Assembly: GCA_031423015.1 (NCBI GenBank)
Contig: JANPER010000039.1
Span: forward strand, 1-64,000
Source: DATGPD01 sp031423015
GTDB lineage: Bacteria > Planctomycetota > UBA1135 > UBA2386
Reading direction: 5' to 3'
DNA: 64,000 bases
Part shown: positions 10,467 to 19,621 of the stretch, in pieces
Layout: every line of letters begins with the position of its first letter
Numbering within the stretch: the first letter of the stretch is position 1
The notes under the pieces: generated by a model
Database searches by the model: none
Seen by the model: only the letters and a program-made list of their open reading frames with translations
What the model was told of the DNA's origin: nothing
Made by a program: the position numbers and the translations under genes

Positions 10467-11866
10467 GCCGAACCTCCGGTGAGTTGGCGCAGCGCCGGGT
10501 GCAACTGCCCGTGCCGCTTGCGCGCCGCCACGACCAGGATCGCGGCGAGCGCCAGCGGCAAAGCCCACGCGGCCAGACGCCCGAGCACGCCGAGGTCGAG
10601 ACGAGGTAGCGCGGGCAGCCGGCCGTAGGCGGTGCCCGGCACAGTACCGTTGCCGAGCAGGATGGTGAACGCCAGTCCGACCATCGCGAGCAGACACAAC
10701 GGCACGAGCTTGAGCCAGCACAGCCGCATCACCTGATCGACGCGAAGGCGCGGCAGCGTCCAGCGAATCCACATCATCAAGAGGAAGCTGGCCAGCACTT
10801 TGGTGACGAACAACAACAAGTGGGCGAGGCTCTCGAGCCACACCGGCCAAGTCACGATCCACTGCTCGCCGATCGGGCTCTGGTAGCCGCCGAGGAACAG
10901 GCTCGCGAACAGCGCGCCGATCAGCAGCATCTCGGTGTATTCGGCCATGGCGAACATGCCCCAGCGCAGCCCGGAGTACTCGGTGTTGAAGCCGGACACC
11001 AACTCGCTCTCGGCCTCGGCCATGTCGAACGGCGTGCGCTGGCACTCAGCCAGGCCGGCCAAGAAGAACACGACGGCGAGCAATGCCAGGAACGGACTCT
11101 GCAGCAAGTTCCAACCAAGGAACGTGAGCACCCCGGGCTGGTATTGCTGGCCGACGATGGCGTGCAGGTCCATGGTGCCCGACCACAGCACGACACCGGC
11201 GATCGCCAAGGCGACCGGAATCTCGTAGCTCACCATCTGCGCCACCGCGCGCATGCCGCCGAGCAGCGAGAACTTGTTGCCGGAGCCCCACCCCGCCATC
11301 AGCAGCGCCATGACCGTGATGCCCGACACCGCGATCGCGTAGAGCGCGCTGACCGGAACTTCGAGCATCACGAGGTGATGCGCGAACGGCATCGCACAGA
11401 ACGGCAGGAAGGCACCGGTGAGCGCCAGGTAGGGCGCCAGCCGGAACACCACGCCATCGGCGCCGCTCGGCACCATGTCCTCTTTGCCCAGCATCTTGAC
11501 GCCGTCGGCGACCAGCTGTCCCAAACCCAAACGGCGGGCCAGGTGCAGCAAGCCCTTGATGCCCGGCAAGGCACAGAACGCTGCGAGCAAGCGGTCCTGG
11601 CGCGCGCGCGGCAAGAAGAAGAGGCAGACGCGGAACGCCAGACGCAGCACACCATCGAAACCCACCGAGTTCGGCCCGTGCCGGCGTTGCACGGCCGCCG
11701 CAACCTTGCGTTCGAGGATCTGGCCGAGTGCCGCGATCGGAAAGACCACCAACAAGATCGGGGCCACGAAGACCGCAAAGACCGCAACCGCGATGGCCCA
11801 GCTAGCCGGATCCTCTGATCCAGTCAGCCAACGCGCAAGCGCATCGACCGCGTACCCCAGACTCAC
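10463..11866 (-). CDS. nuoH: NADH-quinone oxidoreductase subunit H, complex I-1, with large insert
   Basis: A 467-residue quinone-chamber membrane subunit; NuoH is usually 320-350 residues. The family's first cytoplasmic loop (RxGPN...GLLQPLADGLK) is split. RRHGPNSVGFDG is followed by about 50 extra residues, including LPRARQDRLLAAFCALPG, before LVADGVKMLGKED resumes. Later motifs are normal: ECQRTPFDMAEAESELVSGFNTEYSGL and EMLLIGALFASLFLGG. The C-terminus is also extended by about 50 residues with one more hydrophobic helix. Four-base overlaps join it to nuoD1 and nuoI1. Confidence 0.92.
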   Translation of the reverse strand: MSLGYAVDALARWLTGSEDPASWAIAVAVFAVFVAPILLVVFPIAALGQILERKVAAAVQRRHGPNSVGFDGVLRLAFRVCLFFLPRARQDRLLAAFCALPGIKGLLHLARRLGLGQLVADGVKMLGKEDMVPSGADGVVFRLAPYLALTGAFLPFCAMPFAHHLVMLEVPVSALYAIAVSGITVMALLMAGWGSGNKFSLLGGMRAVAQMVSYEIPVALAIAGVVLWSGTMDLHAIVGQQYQPGVLTFLGWNLLQSPFLALLAVVFFLAGLAECQRTPFDMAEAESELVSGFNTEYSGLRWGMFAMAEYTEMLLIGALFASLFLGGYQSPIGEQWIVTWPVWLESLAHLLLFVTKVLASFLLMMWIRWTLPRLRVDQVMRLCWLKLVPLCLLAMVGLAFTILLGNGTVPGTAYGRLPALPRLDLGVLGRLAAWALPLALAAILVVAARKRHGQLHPALRQLTGGSA

Positions 11867-13050
11867 CGATCGATCTCCGGCACCACGACATCGAACGAAC
11901 CGATCACCGCCACCACGTCGGCCAAGAAGATGTTCCGCATCACCTTGTGGAAGATGCCGGCAGCCGTGAACGAACCGGTCCGCACGCGCACGCGATACGG
12001 CACCTTGGTGCCATCGCTCACGATGTAGTAGCCCATCTCGCCGCGCGGCGCCTCGGTGCGGCAGTGCACCTCGCCCTTGGGGGGCTTCACCAGCAGGCGC
12101 TTGACGTCGGCTTGGAACCCGCCCACCGGATCGGTGGGTTTGTCAGCCGGCGGCGGCAGCATCTTCAACACCTCGCGGCACAAGCGCACCGACTCCTGGA
12201 TCTCGAGCAAGCGGACCAGGTAACGGTCGAAGCAGTCGCCGACGACGCCATTCTTGCCCGCGAACGCCTGGCCGACCGGCACGCGTACGCCGAGTTGGCC
12301 GTAGATGCCGTACGGCTCGTCGCGCCGGAGGTCCCAGTCGACACCACTGGCGCGCAAGTTGGGACCGACGAGTCCCCACGCGACGGCTTCGGCCGCGTTG
12401 ATCGGCGCCACGCCGGCGCAGCGATCGCGAAGGATCGTGCTGGTGGTAATGAGCTTGTTGAAGCGCACCATCTCGCGTTCGAACTGTTCGAAGAAGCGGG
12501 TGATCTCGGCCTCGGCACCCGCGTACAGGTCGAACCCGACGCCGCCGATGGTCACGTAGTTGTAGGTGAGACGCTGGCCGCAAAGCCGCTCGAAGATGTC
12601 GTTCACCAGCTCGCGCTGGGCGATGCCGTGCATGAACGGCGTGTAGGCGCCGAGGTCCATCGCCATCGCGCCGACCCCGATCAAGTGCGACGAGATGCGG
12701 TTCAACTCGGCGACCAGCACCCGGATGCACTCGGCGCGCAACGGCACCTGCACCGCCGTGGCCGCACTCGTGTTGAGGAGCTTCTCGACGGCGACGCAGT
12801 ACGCCAGGTTGGCGTTCATCGCACACACGTAGTCGACGCGGTCGGTGTACGGCACGAACAATGGCCACTCGACGCACTCGCCGATCTTCTCGATCGAGCG
12901 GTGCAAGTAGCCATGATCGGGCGTGCAGGCGGCGACGACTTCGCCGTCGCTCTCGATCACGATCCGCAGCACGCCGTGGGTCGCCGGGTGTTGCGGTCCG
13001 AGATTGAGCGTCATGCGCTCGCCGGCCGGCGTCATCGCGTCGATCGTCAC
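11863..13050 (-). CDS. nuoD: NADH-quinone oxidoreductase subunit D (49 kDa), complex I-1
   Basis: A 395-residue peripheral subunit forming the quinone site with NuoB. The quinone-site His is in LNLGPQHPATHGVLR and the Tyr in TDRVDYVCAMNANLAY. It shares its fold with the large subunit of [NiFe] hydrogenases, without the metal cysteines. The C-terminus VVVPEIDR is typical. It overlaps nuoC1 and nuoH1 by four bases each. NuoC and NuoD are separate genes here, unlike the E. coli fusion. Confidence 0.94.
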   Translation of the reverse strand: MTIDAMTPAGERMTLNLGPQHPATHGVLRIVIESDGEVVAACTPDHGYLHRSIEKIGECVEWPLFVPYTDRVDYVCAMNANLAYCVAVEKLLNTSAATAVQVPLRAECIRVLVAELNRISSHLIGVGAMAMDLGAYTPFMHGIAQRELVNDIFERLCGQRLTYNYVTIGGVGFDLYAGAEAEITRFFEQFEREMVRFNKLITTSTILRDRCAGVAPINAAEAVAWGLVGPNLRASGVDWDLRRDEPYGIYGQLGVRVPVGQAFAGKNGVVGDCFDRYLVRLLEIQESVRLCREVLKMLPPPADKPTDPVGGFQADVKRLLVKPPKGEVHCRTEAPRGEMGYYIVSDGTKVPYRVRVRTGSFTAAGIFHKVMRNIFLADVVAVIGSFDVVVPEIDR

Positions 13051-13637
13051 CCGCGATCGCCTTTCGGCGCCGCGGTCGGCGGCGCCGGATCGGGATCACC
13101 TACCCGCCGCGGCCCGTGCTCGAAGCGCTGGCCGTCGCGCTCATGCGACACACCTTGATACTCCGCGGGATACAGGTAGTCCTTGCGCAGCGGGTGACCG
13201 ACCCAATCGTCGGGGCACATGATCCGGCGCAGCGACGGATGGTCTGCGAAGCGAACACCGAGCAGGTCCCACACTTCGCGCTCGAAGTAGAGGGCTGCGG
13301 GCCACACGCCGGACACCGTGGGCACTACGCAATCCGCGCGCGGCGCGTACACCTTGAGGGTGAGCTTGTGCCGGTGGCGCAGGCTGTGCAGGAGGTAGAC
13401 GACGGCGATCGCGTCGTTGCGCGGTGAGCTCGGATACCGGCTGAGGTCGTAGCCGGTGAGGTCCATGAGGCTATCGAACGCGAGGTCTTTGTGGTCGCGC
13501 AGATGGCTGCAGACGAGCACGAGGTCGCGCGCCGGCACCAGCAGCCACGCCTGACCATTCTCCGACACCTGCGCTTCGATCGCGGGAGCCAACCCGCGCA
13601 CGCGCTCCGTGAGCACATCCGGCGCCAACGCGGTCAT
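13047..13637 (-). CDS. nuoC: NADH-quinone oxidoreductase subunit C (30 kDa), complex I-1
   Basis: A 196-residue peripheral subunit. The 30-kDa signature is visible: ALYFEREVWDLLGVRFADHP at about residues 113-132, then RRIMCPDDWVGHPLRKDY. The last 35 residues are a Pro/Arg-rich tail without family match. ATGA overlaps join it to nuoB1 upstream and nuoD1 downstream. Confidence 0.93.
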   Translation of the reverse strand: MTALAPDVLTERVRGLAPAIEAQVSENGQAWLLVPARDLVLVCSHLRDHKDLAFDSLMDLTGYDLSRYPSSPRNDAIAVVYLLHSLRHRHKLTLKVYAPRADCVVPTVSGVWPAALYFEREVWDLLGVRFADHPSLRRIMCPDDWVGHPLRKDYLYPAEYQGVSHERDGQRFEHGPRRVGDPDPAPPTAAPKGDRG

Positions 13638-14224
13638 GCCGTCGACTCCGGCAGCTTGGGCTCGGGCAGGTCCTTCTTTGGGTGCGAGCCAAACTCGCAG
13701 GCGGCGCCTTGCACCACGTGTGGCGCCTCGTCGCGGATGCCGAGCGTGCGATATCGACGCACCCGCTCACGCAGCGCCATCACGCCGTCGATCAAAGCCT
13801 CGGGCCGCGGCGGGCAACCCGGGATGTAGATGTCGACCGGCACATACTTGTCGACGCCGTTGAGCACCGAGTAGGCCCACTTGCTGAACGGGCCGCCGCT
13901 GTTGGCGCACGACCCCATGCTCACCACCCAGCGCGGCTCCGTCATCTGCTCCCATAGCGTGCGCACGCGGCTGGCCATCTTGTGGGTGATGGTGCCGGCG
14001 ACGATCATCAGATCGGCTTGGCGCGGCGTGGCGCGTGGGATCATCCCTAGCCGGTCGACGTCGTAGCGCGGCCCGCCGGTCTGCATCAGTTCGATGCCAC
14101 AGCACGCGGTGGCGAACAGCAGGTAGAACAAAGAGTTCTCCTTACCCCAGGCGAGGAACTCGTCCACCGCACCCAGATAGACCTGCTCGTCTTGGCGGTT
14201 GCCAGGCTTGGAAATCTCAGTCAC
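13634..14224 (-). CDS. nuoB: NADH-quinone oxidoreductase subunit B (PSST), complex I-1
   Basis: A 196-residue subunit that holds cluster N2, the last [4Fe-4S] before quinone. The four ligands are seen in FATACCGIELM (the adjacent Cys pair), SMGSCANSGG and IPGCPPRPEALIDG. The start is GTG at 14224, overlapping the nuoA1 stop by eight bases. The open frame to 14482 is noncoding overlap with nuoA1. The C-terminal 40 residues, including HVVQGAACEFGSHPKKD, are an extension. Confidence 0.93.
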   Translation of the reverse strand: MTEISKPGNRQDEQVYLGAVDEFLAWGKENSLFYLLFATACCGIELMQTGGPRYDVDRLGMIPRATPRQADLMIVAGTITHKMASRVRTLWEQMTEPRWVVSMGSCANSGGPFSKWAYSVLNGVDKYVPVDIYIPGCPPRPEALIDGVMALRERVRRYRTLGIRDEAPHVVQGAACEFGSHPKKDLPEPKLPESTA

Positions 14225-14693
14225 GCCGACCCCCGGAAGTGTCGTCTTCCAACGCGCGGTCCCACACGAAGCCGCCGGTCCGCGCCACCCAGGCCAGGCC
14301 CAGCGCCAGTGTCCCGGCAAAGGCGGAGATCTCGGCAAACACCCGCCAACCCTGGCCAGCACCCGTCCATGCCAAGCACCGCGGCAGGATCGGCCACAGC
14401 AGCGCAAGCTCGACGTCGAATACCAGGAACGTGAGGGCGACCGTCGTGAAGCGGTTGTTGAACCGGAACCAAGGGGTGCCAACCGGGGCTTCGCCGCACT
14501 CGTAGGTCGTCAGGCGCTCGGACGAATCCCGGATCCGGTCGACCACGCGGGTGACGATCTGCACCACGAGCAGAGCACCGCCGACCAGGGCAAAGGCGAG
14601 TGCGCCCACGGCCGCGACGCTGCCCCAGGCCCCGTAGGACGAGGCGGGCGGGAGGCTGCTGTGGACGACGGCGAACGGGTTCGAGAGGAGCAT
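14217..14693 (-). CDS. nuoA: NADH-quinone oxidoreductase subunit A, complex I-1
   Basis: A three-helix membrane subunit, first gene of the 11-gene operon. The family core is visible: TYECGEAPVGTPWFRFNNRF, then FLVFDVELALLWPI with its conserved Asp and Glu. I chose ATG 14693 (MLLSNPFAVVHSS), which gives 158 residues. Another start at 14750 would add 19 residues of low-complexity sequence. No ribosome binding site decides between them. Confidence 0.9.
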   Translation of the reverse strand: MLLSNPFAVVHSSLPPASSYGAWGSVAAVGALAFALVGGALLVVQIVTRVVDRIRDSSERLTTYECGEAPVGTPWFRFNNRFTTVALTFLVFDVELALLWPILPRCLAWTGAGQGWRVFAEISAFAGTLALGLAWVARTGGFVWDRALEDDTSGGRRD

Positions 14694-14830
14694 GCGGGCC
14701 GCGAAGCTGCGGGAGCTTAGGCCCGCGCCCGGGCCGAGCAACACCCGCACGCCAGTTACGCCAGTTACCCCAGTGAGAGACAGATAGACGGCGTGCGGCG
14801 CTGCTGGCGTACGAGCCGCGTCCCGGCTGC

Positions 14831-16294
14831 TCAGGCCTGCGGCGGTGTCGGCGAGGCCGGCACGCTGTCGGCCGGCTCGGCGGCTCGGCGGCGGTGCCGG
14901 CGCGCGATGCGCTCGGCGTCGGCGATGTCGCTGTTGCGGTTATCGCGTCGGATGATCCAGATCGTGAACGCCATCAGCCCGACGAGCAGGCCTAGGATGG
15001 GCAGCGTGTAGTAGAGCGCAAACGGGTTGTCGGGCAGCTGGTACCGGATCAGGTTCGCAGCCACGAACAGGGGGGCCACGTGCTCGGCATCGGCCACCGA
15101 GGTGTACTTCATCACCTTGAAGAAGTGGCCGACGAGCAGAGCGGACTCGCCCGGCTTCCACCCTTCGATCCGCCCCGGGATCCAGATCGGCAGGATGCGA
15201 CCGGCAAGCTCGCGCACCTGGATCCACGCTTCGGTCCAGTACTCGATGCCGGCGGGGTTGAGGCGCGCCTCGATCGTCCGCGCCGCCTGCAGCGACCCGA
15301 TGAGGCTGTACGTCGTTCCCTTGGCCGCTTCGCCGCGCACCAGCTCGCGCCATTGCGGCGGTGTCATCAGCCGCGGCACCGCGTTGGCCTCGTCGTAGGT
15401 CCGGCCGCGCGCCTGCTCGATGGCGTAGCTGGAGAGATGCCAGAGCGGCAGTGACTGCGAGCGGTCGATCGGCAGCGTGCTGTCGCCCCGATCCTCGGCT
15501 AGTACGCGGTAGGTCTTGCCGTCATCGCCGATCTCCTCGCGCAGCCTGCCGTCGTGCACCTGCGCCAGCAACTTGGCGTCGATCTCGGTCACCGGCCGCC
15601 AATCGTCGAACGCCGGGAACAGCTCGGGCCCCACCAGCATCGGCGCCCGGTCGAGCCGCACTGGCAGGTGGAGGTCGCGCAGCTTGAGGAAGAACCCCTC
15701 CATCCGCACCCACGAGCCCTCGCGCAGCGACGAGTCGGGGGGCAGTGAGAAACAGCACAGGACATGCTCCCCCTCGGGCGTGCGCAGCCTCGCCTCGTGG
15801 ATCTCGTAGCCCGGAACCGGGTGCCCCGGCCGGGTGTACGGCGTCTCTTCGAGCACGCCCCGGTACCATAGATAGCGGCCGCGGTAGTGATCCGGATCGG
15901 CGCGCAGCACCGGGATCGACACCGGCGTCGTCGGGAGGCCCAGGGCGCGCGCCACCCCGGGCACGACGTTGAGGCTGGCCTCGACCAGGTACAGGAATGG
16001 CGCAGGCTCGACCGAAATGCGACTCGTGCGGCTGTCGTCGGCGACCTGCTTCAGCATGTCCTGATCGAGCGCCGGCACGGGCGTCTTCACCTCCACCAGC
16101 GGCGGCAAGTCGCTGGGTGGCGGATCGTTCGACGGATCGTCGAACACCGCGATCCACAGCGCCGCCAACATGACGCCCAGGAAGGCGATGCGCGTCCATT
16201 CCCCCGCGGAGCTGTATCGTTCCCGCCCGACCTTGCCGCGCAGATGGAGATGTGCGGGCGGCAGGGACGTTCCGGCGCTGAGGATGTTCTTCAT
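14831..16294 (-). CDS. Membrane-anchored protein of unknown function
   Basis: About 487 residues from ATG 16294 (MKNILSAGTSLPP); an in-frame ATG at 16480 would add 62 residues of Arg/Pro-rich sequence. There is one TM helix near the N-terminus (IAFLGVMLAALWIAVF) and one near the C-terminus (ALYYTLPILGLLVGLMAFTIWII), followed by a basic tail. The large extracytoplasmic middle has no motif I recognise. It contains a repeated theme of acidic beta-like stretches (RGRYLWYRGVLEETPY, GSWVRMEGFFLKLRDL), which might be OB-like barrels. It is divergent from exbB and downstream of nothing obvious, so context gives no function. Confidence 0.75.
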   Translation of the reverse strand: MKNILSAGTSLPPAHLHLRGKVGRERYSSAGEWTRIAFLGVMLAALWIAVFDDPSNDPPPSDLPPLVEVKTPVPALDQDMLKQVADDSRTSRISVEPAPFLYLVEASLNVVPGVARALGLPTTPVSIPVLRADPDHYRGRYLWYRGVLEETPYTRPGHPVPGYEIHEARLRTPEGEHVLCCFSLPPDSSLREGSWVRMEGFFLKLRDLHLPVRLDRAPMLVGPELFPAFDDWRPVTEIDAKLLAQVHDGRLREEIGDDGKTYRVLAEDRGDSTLPIDRSQSLPLWHLSSYAIEQARGRTYDEANAVPRLMTPPQWRELVRGEAAKGTTYSLIGSLQAARTIEARLNPAGIEYWTEAWIQVRELAGRILPIWIPGRIEGWKPGESALLVGHFFKVMKYTSVADAEHVAPLFVAANLIRYQLPDNPFALYYTLPILGLLVGLMAFTIWIIRRDNRNSDIADAERIARRHRRRAAEPADSVPASPTPPQA

Positions 16295-16668
16295 GGAGTC
16301 GACCGAAGGAGGGCGCGCGATCGCGCGTTCCGTGGCGGTGCCACGATAGACCAGCGCTGCGCGGACGCCCAGCGGCAGCTTGAACGAGGGCGGGCACGGC
16401 CGGTTCGGACGCCGCCAACGCGCCTCCTTGGAACTGGGCGGTCGGTCGCGATCGGTGGTCCAAAAAAATCGAGGATTCACGGCACCAGAGACTTCCCTTG
16501 ACTCGGAGGCGGCAGCAGACTTTGCGCCCTCCCGTCGGCGTCGGTTGTGCTAGCCCCGGCACAAGGGCTGACGAGAACTCGCTGAACCGCCCGCTCCGCG
16601 CGTCGTTCACGTGCCGTTCGCACCGTGCCCTGACCGCGACCTCTCCTGACCGCGACCTGACTACCCCA
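16295..16668. promoter_or_regulatory. Divergent promoter region between unknown membrane gene and exbB
   Basis: A 374-base gap between two divergently transcribed genes. Part of it reads as an N-terminal extension of the minus-strand gene if the ATG at 16480 is used. Promoters for both directions must lie here or just outside, but I could not pick convincing -35/-10 boxes. A near-repeat of TGACCGCGACCT occurs at about 16631-16660, shortly before the exbB start. Confidence 0.35.
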
Positions 16669-17409
16669 ATGAACGTCTCGAAGAACGTGTTTCACGTCGT
16701 TTCCCTCGTAGTCCCGGCTTTGGTGCTAGCCAGTACCGCCGGTGCCCAACAAGCACCCGCAGCAGGCGCGCCGCAGCCTGGCGCGCTCGCCGACGCGTTC
16801 AACAACATGGGACCGATCGGCTGGTGCCTCCTCATCCTGTCGGTGGTTTCGCTGGCCCTGGTCATCGAGTCCTTCGTCAAGCTGAAGCGCGAGAAGTTCG
16901 CGCCGCCGGAGATGGTCGACGAACTCGAAGCACTGTTCGAAGAAGGCAACTACCAAGAAGCCCTCGACCTGTGCGAGAGCAACCGAATCTACCTGACCAA
17001 CGTGGTGGACGCCGGCCTGCGCAAGCTCGGCAACAACTTCGACGTCATGCAGACCACGATGCGCGAGATGCAGGAGGAGGAGTCGGTCAAGTTGTTCCAG
17101 AAGGTGGGGTGGATGTCCATCATCGCCGCAACCGCGCCGTTGCTCGGTCTGCTCGGCACCATGATCGGCATGTTCTTCACGTTCGGCGCCATCGCGTCGG
17201 CCGCCGGCTCCGTGCAACCAGCGACGCTGGCGTACGGCATCAAGATGAAGCTGGTGAACACCATCATGGGGCTGTTCATCGCCATCCCGATGTCGCTGTT
17301 CTTCTTCCTGTTCCGCAACCGCGTGATGCGCGCCATCATCGAGGTGAACGCGATCACGGAAGAGCTGTTCGACCGCTTCCGCAAGAAGGAAGTGAAGGAA
17401 GCCAGGTGA
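16669..17409 (+). CDS. exbB: MotA/TolQ/ExbB proton channel protein
   Basis: A 246-residue inner-membrane protein starting at ATG 16669. It begins with a cleavable-looking signal sequence (NVFHVVSLVVPALVLASTAGAQQ), unusual for ExbB but common in planctomycete and related homologues. A first TM helix is near residue 45 and the channel helices lie in LLGLLGTMIGMFFTFGAI and KLVNTIMGLFIAIPMSLFFF. ExbB pentamers form the proton channel with an ExbD dimer and power TonB-like or Tol-like machinery. Two ExbD genes follow directly, 74 and 12 bases apart. Confidence 0.9.
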   Translation: MNVSKNVFHVVSLVVPALVLASTAGAQQAPAAGAPQPGALADAFNNMGPIGWCLLILSVVSLALVIESFVKLKREKFAPPEMVDELEALFEEGNYQEALDLCESNRIYLTNVVDAGLRKLGNNFDVMQTTMREMQEEESVKLFQKVGWMSIIAATAPLLGLLGTMIGMFFTFGAIASAAGSVQPATLAYGIKMKLVNTIMGLFIAIPMSLFFFLFRNRVMRAIIEVNAITEELFDRFRKKEVKEAR

Positions 17410-17483
17410 CCGATGTTGGCCGCTCCGACTCGCGCCCGCCGCGGGTCGTAACCAATCTGAGTTCCTGAACCGAGAGGCGATCT

Positions 17484-18017
17484 GTGGCCAACAAAATCAA
17501 CAAGATGCTGGGCAAGCCCCTGCGCATCGACATGACGCCGATGGTCGACTGCGCGACGCTGCTCCTGATCTTCTTCGTGCTGGTGATCGACGTCAGCCAG
17601 CGAGAGTTCGAAGACCTGATCCTGCCGGCCGCGAAGTACGCGGTTCCGGACGACGACCCGCCCGAGTCGCGCGCGATCGTCAACGTCATGCAGGACGGTC
17701 GGGTCGTGTTCAAACGCAACACTTACTACGACCCCAAGGTCGACGGCGACAGTTTCCAGCGCCTGAAGAGCCTGTTGTTGATCTTCAAGAGCATGGCGAA
17801 GCCCGACAAGATCAACACGCAGACCATCCAGGGCCGGACGCTCACCATCGTCGACGAGCCAATTTTGGTCCGGGCCGACAAGTGGACCGAGTGGCACTAC
17901 GTCGGCAAGTTCATGGAGAACTGCATCTTCCCGGAAGTCGCCTACTGGAAGCTGGAGCTTGCGCTGTCCGAGCGCGACAAAGAGATCCAGTTGGTCAAGC
18001 AACAACAAGGACGCTGA
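17484..18017 (+). CDS. ExbD/TolR-family biopolymer transport protein (first copy)
   Basis: A 177-residue protein with a GTG start after GAGAGG. One N-terminal TM helix holds the essential aspartate in DMTPMVDCATLLLIFFVLV (about residues 16-34). The rest is periplasmic, with beta-rich stretches such as SRAIVNVMQDGRVVF. The C-terminal Glu/Lys/Gln-rich helix (LSERDKEIQLVKQQQGR) is an unusual tail. It sits between exbB and a second, divergent ExbD. Confidence 0.88.
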   Translation: MANKINKMLGKPLRIDMTPMVDCATLLLIFFVLVIDVSQREFEDLILPAAKYAVPDDDPPESRAIVNVMQDGRVVFKRNTYYDPKVDGDSFQRLKSLLLIFKSMAKPDKINTQTIQGRTLTIVDEPILVRADKWTEWHYVGKFMENCIFPEVAYWKLELALSERDKEIQLVKQQQGR

Positions 18018-18029
18018 AGGAGCACCCCG

Positions 18030-18602
18030 ATGGCACTAGGTCGTCTCGCCGAAGAAGCGATGGAGGAGCACGAGATCGATCTCACGCCCCTCATCGATTG
18101 CTTCCTTTTGTTGATCATCTTTTTCTCCTGCCTGGAGTTCAAGTCGCTCGAAGCCAAGCTGCCGGCCTACCTGCCCAAGGACGTCGGTGCGGGTAAGCAG
18201 TCGGTCGAGCCGCAGGAGAAGCTGCAGGTGAAGATCATCCCGACCGCCGAAGGTCAGGAACTCCCGCGTTACCCGGGCAAGGCCCCCGAGCCAGGGCTAG
18301 CAGCTCCGATCCGAGTCGAGGGCCACAGATTCAACTGGCTGGTGGGTCCGAAACCCTGCAACGACACCGAAGCGTTGACCGCGGAACTCAAGCGCATCTA
18401 CAGCGACAAGTCGAAGTGGACGGACAAGGAAGACCCCGTCACCAAGGTGAAGACGAAGCGGCCGATGACGGTGGTGATCGAGCCATACCCAGGCGTCTAC
18501 TACGGCGACGTCGCGTTGACCGTCGACGCCGTGCTGGTCAGCGGCTTTGACGAGATCAACTTCGGTGGCGGCCTGGGCGCCAAGAACGCCAAGAAGAAGT
18601 AG
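18030..18602 (+). CDS. ExbD/TolR-family biopolymer transport protein (second copy)
   Basis: A 190-residue protein starting 12 bases after the first exbD, behind GAAGGAG. The TM helix with the essential Asp is EIDLTPLIDCFLLLIIFF (about residues 14-31). The periplasmic part ends in a family-like segment, GDVALTVDAVLVSGFDEINF, where ExbD proteins close their fold. Two dissimilar ExbDs with one ExbB suggest a heterodimeric plug. Confidence 0.9.
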   Translation: MALGRLAEEAMEEHEIDLTPLIDCFLLLIIFFSCLEFKSLEAKLPAYLPKDVGAGKQSVEPQEKLQVKIIPTAEGQELPRYPGKAPEPGLAAPIRVEGHRFNWLVGPKPCNDTEALTAELKRIYSDKSKWTDKEDPVTKVKTKRPMTVVIEPYPGVYYGDVALTVDAVLVSGFDEINFGGGLGAKNAKKK

Positions 18603-18799
18603 GCAAAGAACCGGCGCCGCGCGCCGACCCGGGCCGCCTGGCCCGCCGCGGCCCTAGCTGTGCTCTCCGTGCTCTCGGCGGTTCTTCTACCGCTGAACAC
18701 GACTTCGCAGGACGCGCGCGACGTGCACTGCGAGAGTGAACCACGCTATGCTCCACCTTGCACCGCAAGTCCTTCGTCCCGAGTTGGAGCTACGCCCCC

Positions 18800-19621
18800 A
18801 TGAATGCTCGCGATCTCGAACACTTCTACACGACGCAAGCGGCCGAGGCCAGTGAACGCGAGTGGGCTGACGCCCACAGCCATTTGCTGCGCCACCTTGA
18901 AGAAGGGAGGATTCGCGCCGCGGCGCCCGCGGAAGACGGGTTTTGGTTGGTGCACCCGTGGATCAAGCAAGCGATCTTGCTCGGCTTCAAGCGCACCAGC
19001 CTGGCGAGCTTCGACGGCGGCGGCTTCCCGATGTTCGACAAGTCCGCGTACCCGCCGCGCGTGCTCACCACCAAAGATGCAGTGCGCCTAGTGCCCGGCG
19101 GCAGCGCGATCCGGCGCGGTGCGCATATCGGCAAGGGCGTGGTGGTCATGCCGCCCTCGTACGTCAGCGTCGGCGCCTTCATCGGCGAGTACAGCACCAT
19201 CGACAGCCACGTGCTGGTGGGCTCGTGCGCGCAGATCGGAACCCACGTGATGTTGTCGCCTGGCGCGCAGGTGGGCGGCGTGCTCGATCCGCCCGGCGGG
19301 CTGCCGGTCATCATCGAAGACGACGCGTTCCTCGGTCCCTTGAGCGGCGTGTTCGACGGCATGCACGTCAAGAAGCGCGCGGTGTTGGCTCCCAATGTGG
19401 TGCTCACCCCTTCCAGCGTGCTGTACGACTTGGTGGACGGCAGCACCCACCAGGGTTTGGTGCCAGAAGGCGCCGTGGTCATCCCTGGCTCGATCCCGGC
19501 CAACGGCCCGCACGCCGCAGCCAAAGGCTTGACGATGACCGTGGCGTTGATCGCCGGCTACCGCGAGCCCGGTACCGACGCCGCCACTGCGCTGCAGCGC
19601 GCGTTCGGCGGCAAGAAGTGA
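18800..19621 (+). CDS. dapD: 2,3,4,5-tetrahydropyridine-2,6-dicarboxylate N-succinyltransferase
   Basis: A 273-residue cytoplasmic enzyme of the succinylase branch of lysine/diaminopimelate synthesis; it transfers succinyl from succinyl-CoA. ATG 18800 follows a GGAG 11 bases upstream. The left-handed beta-helix hexapeptides run from about residue 108: AHIGKGVVVMPPSYVSVGAFIGEYSTIDSHV in outline, with CAQIGTHVMLSPGAQVGGV and the typical VIIEDDAFLG motif. The length matches the family. It stands alone, not in a dap cluster, and converges with the secreted-protein gene downstream. Confidence 0.94.
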   Translation: MNARDLEHFYTTQAAEASEREWADAHSHLLRHLEEGRIRAAAPAEDGFWLVHPWIKQAILLGFKRTSLASFDGGGFPMFDKSAYPPRVLTTKDAVRLVPGGSAIRRGAHIGKGVVVMPPSYVSVGAFIGEYSTIDSHVLVGSCAQIGTHVMLSPGAQVGGVLDPPGGLPVIIEDDAFLGPLSGVFDGMHVKKRAVLAPNVVLTPSSVLYDLVDGSTHQGLVPEGAVVIPGSIPANGPHAAAKGLTMTVALIAGYREPGTDAATALQRAFGGKK

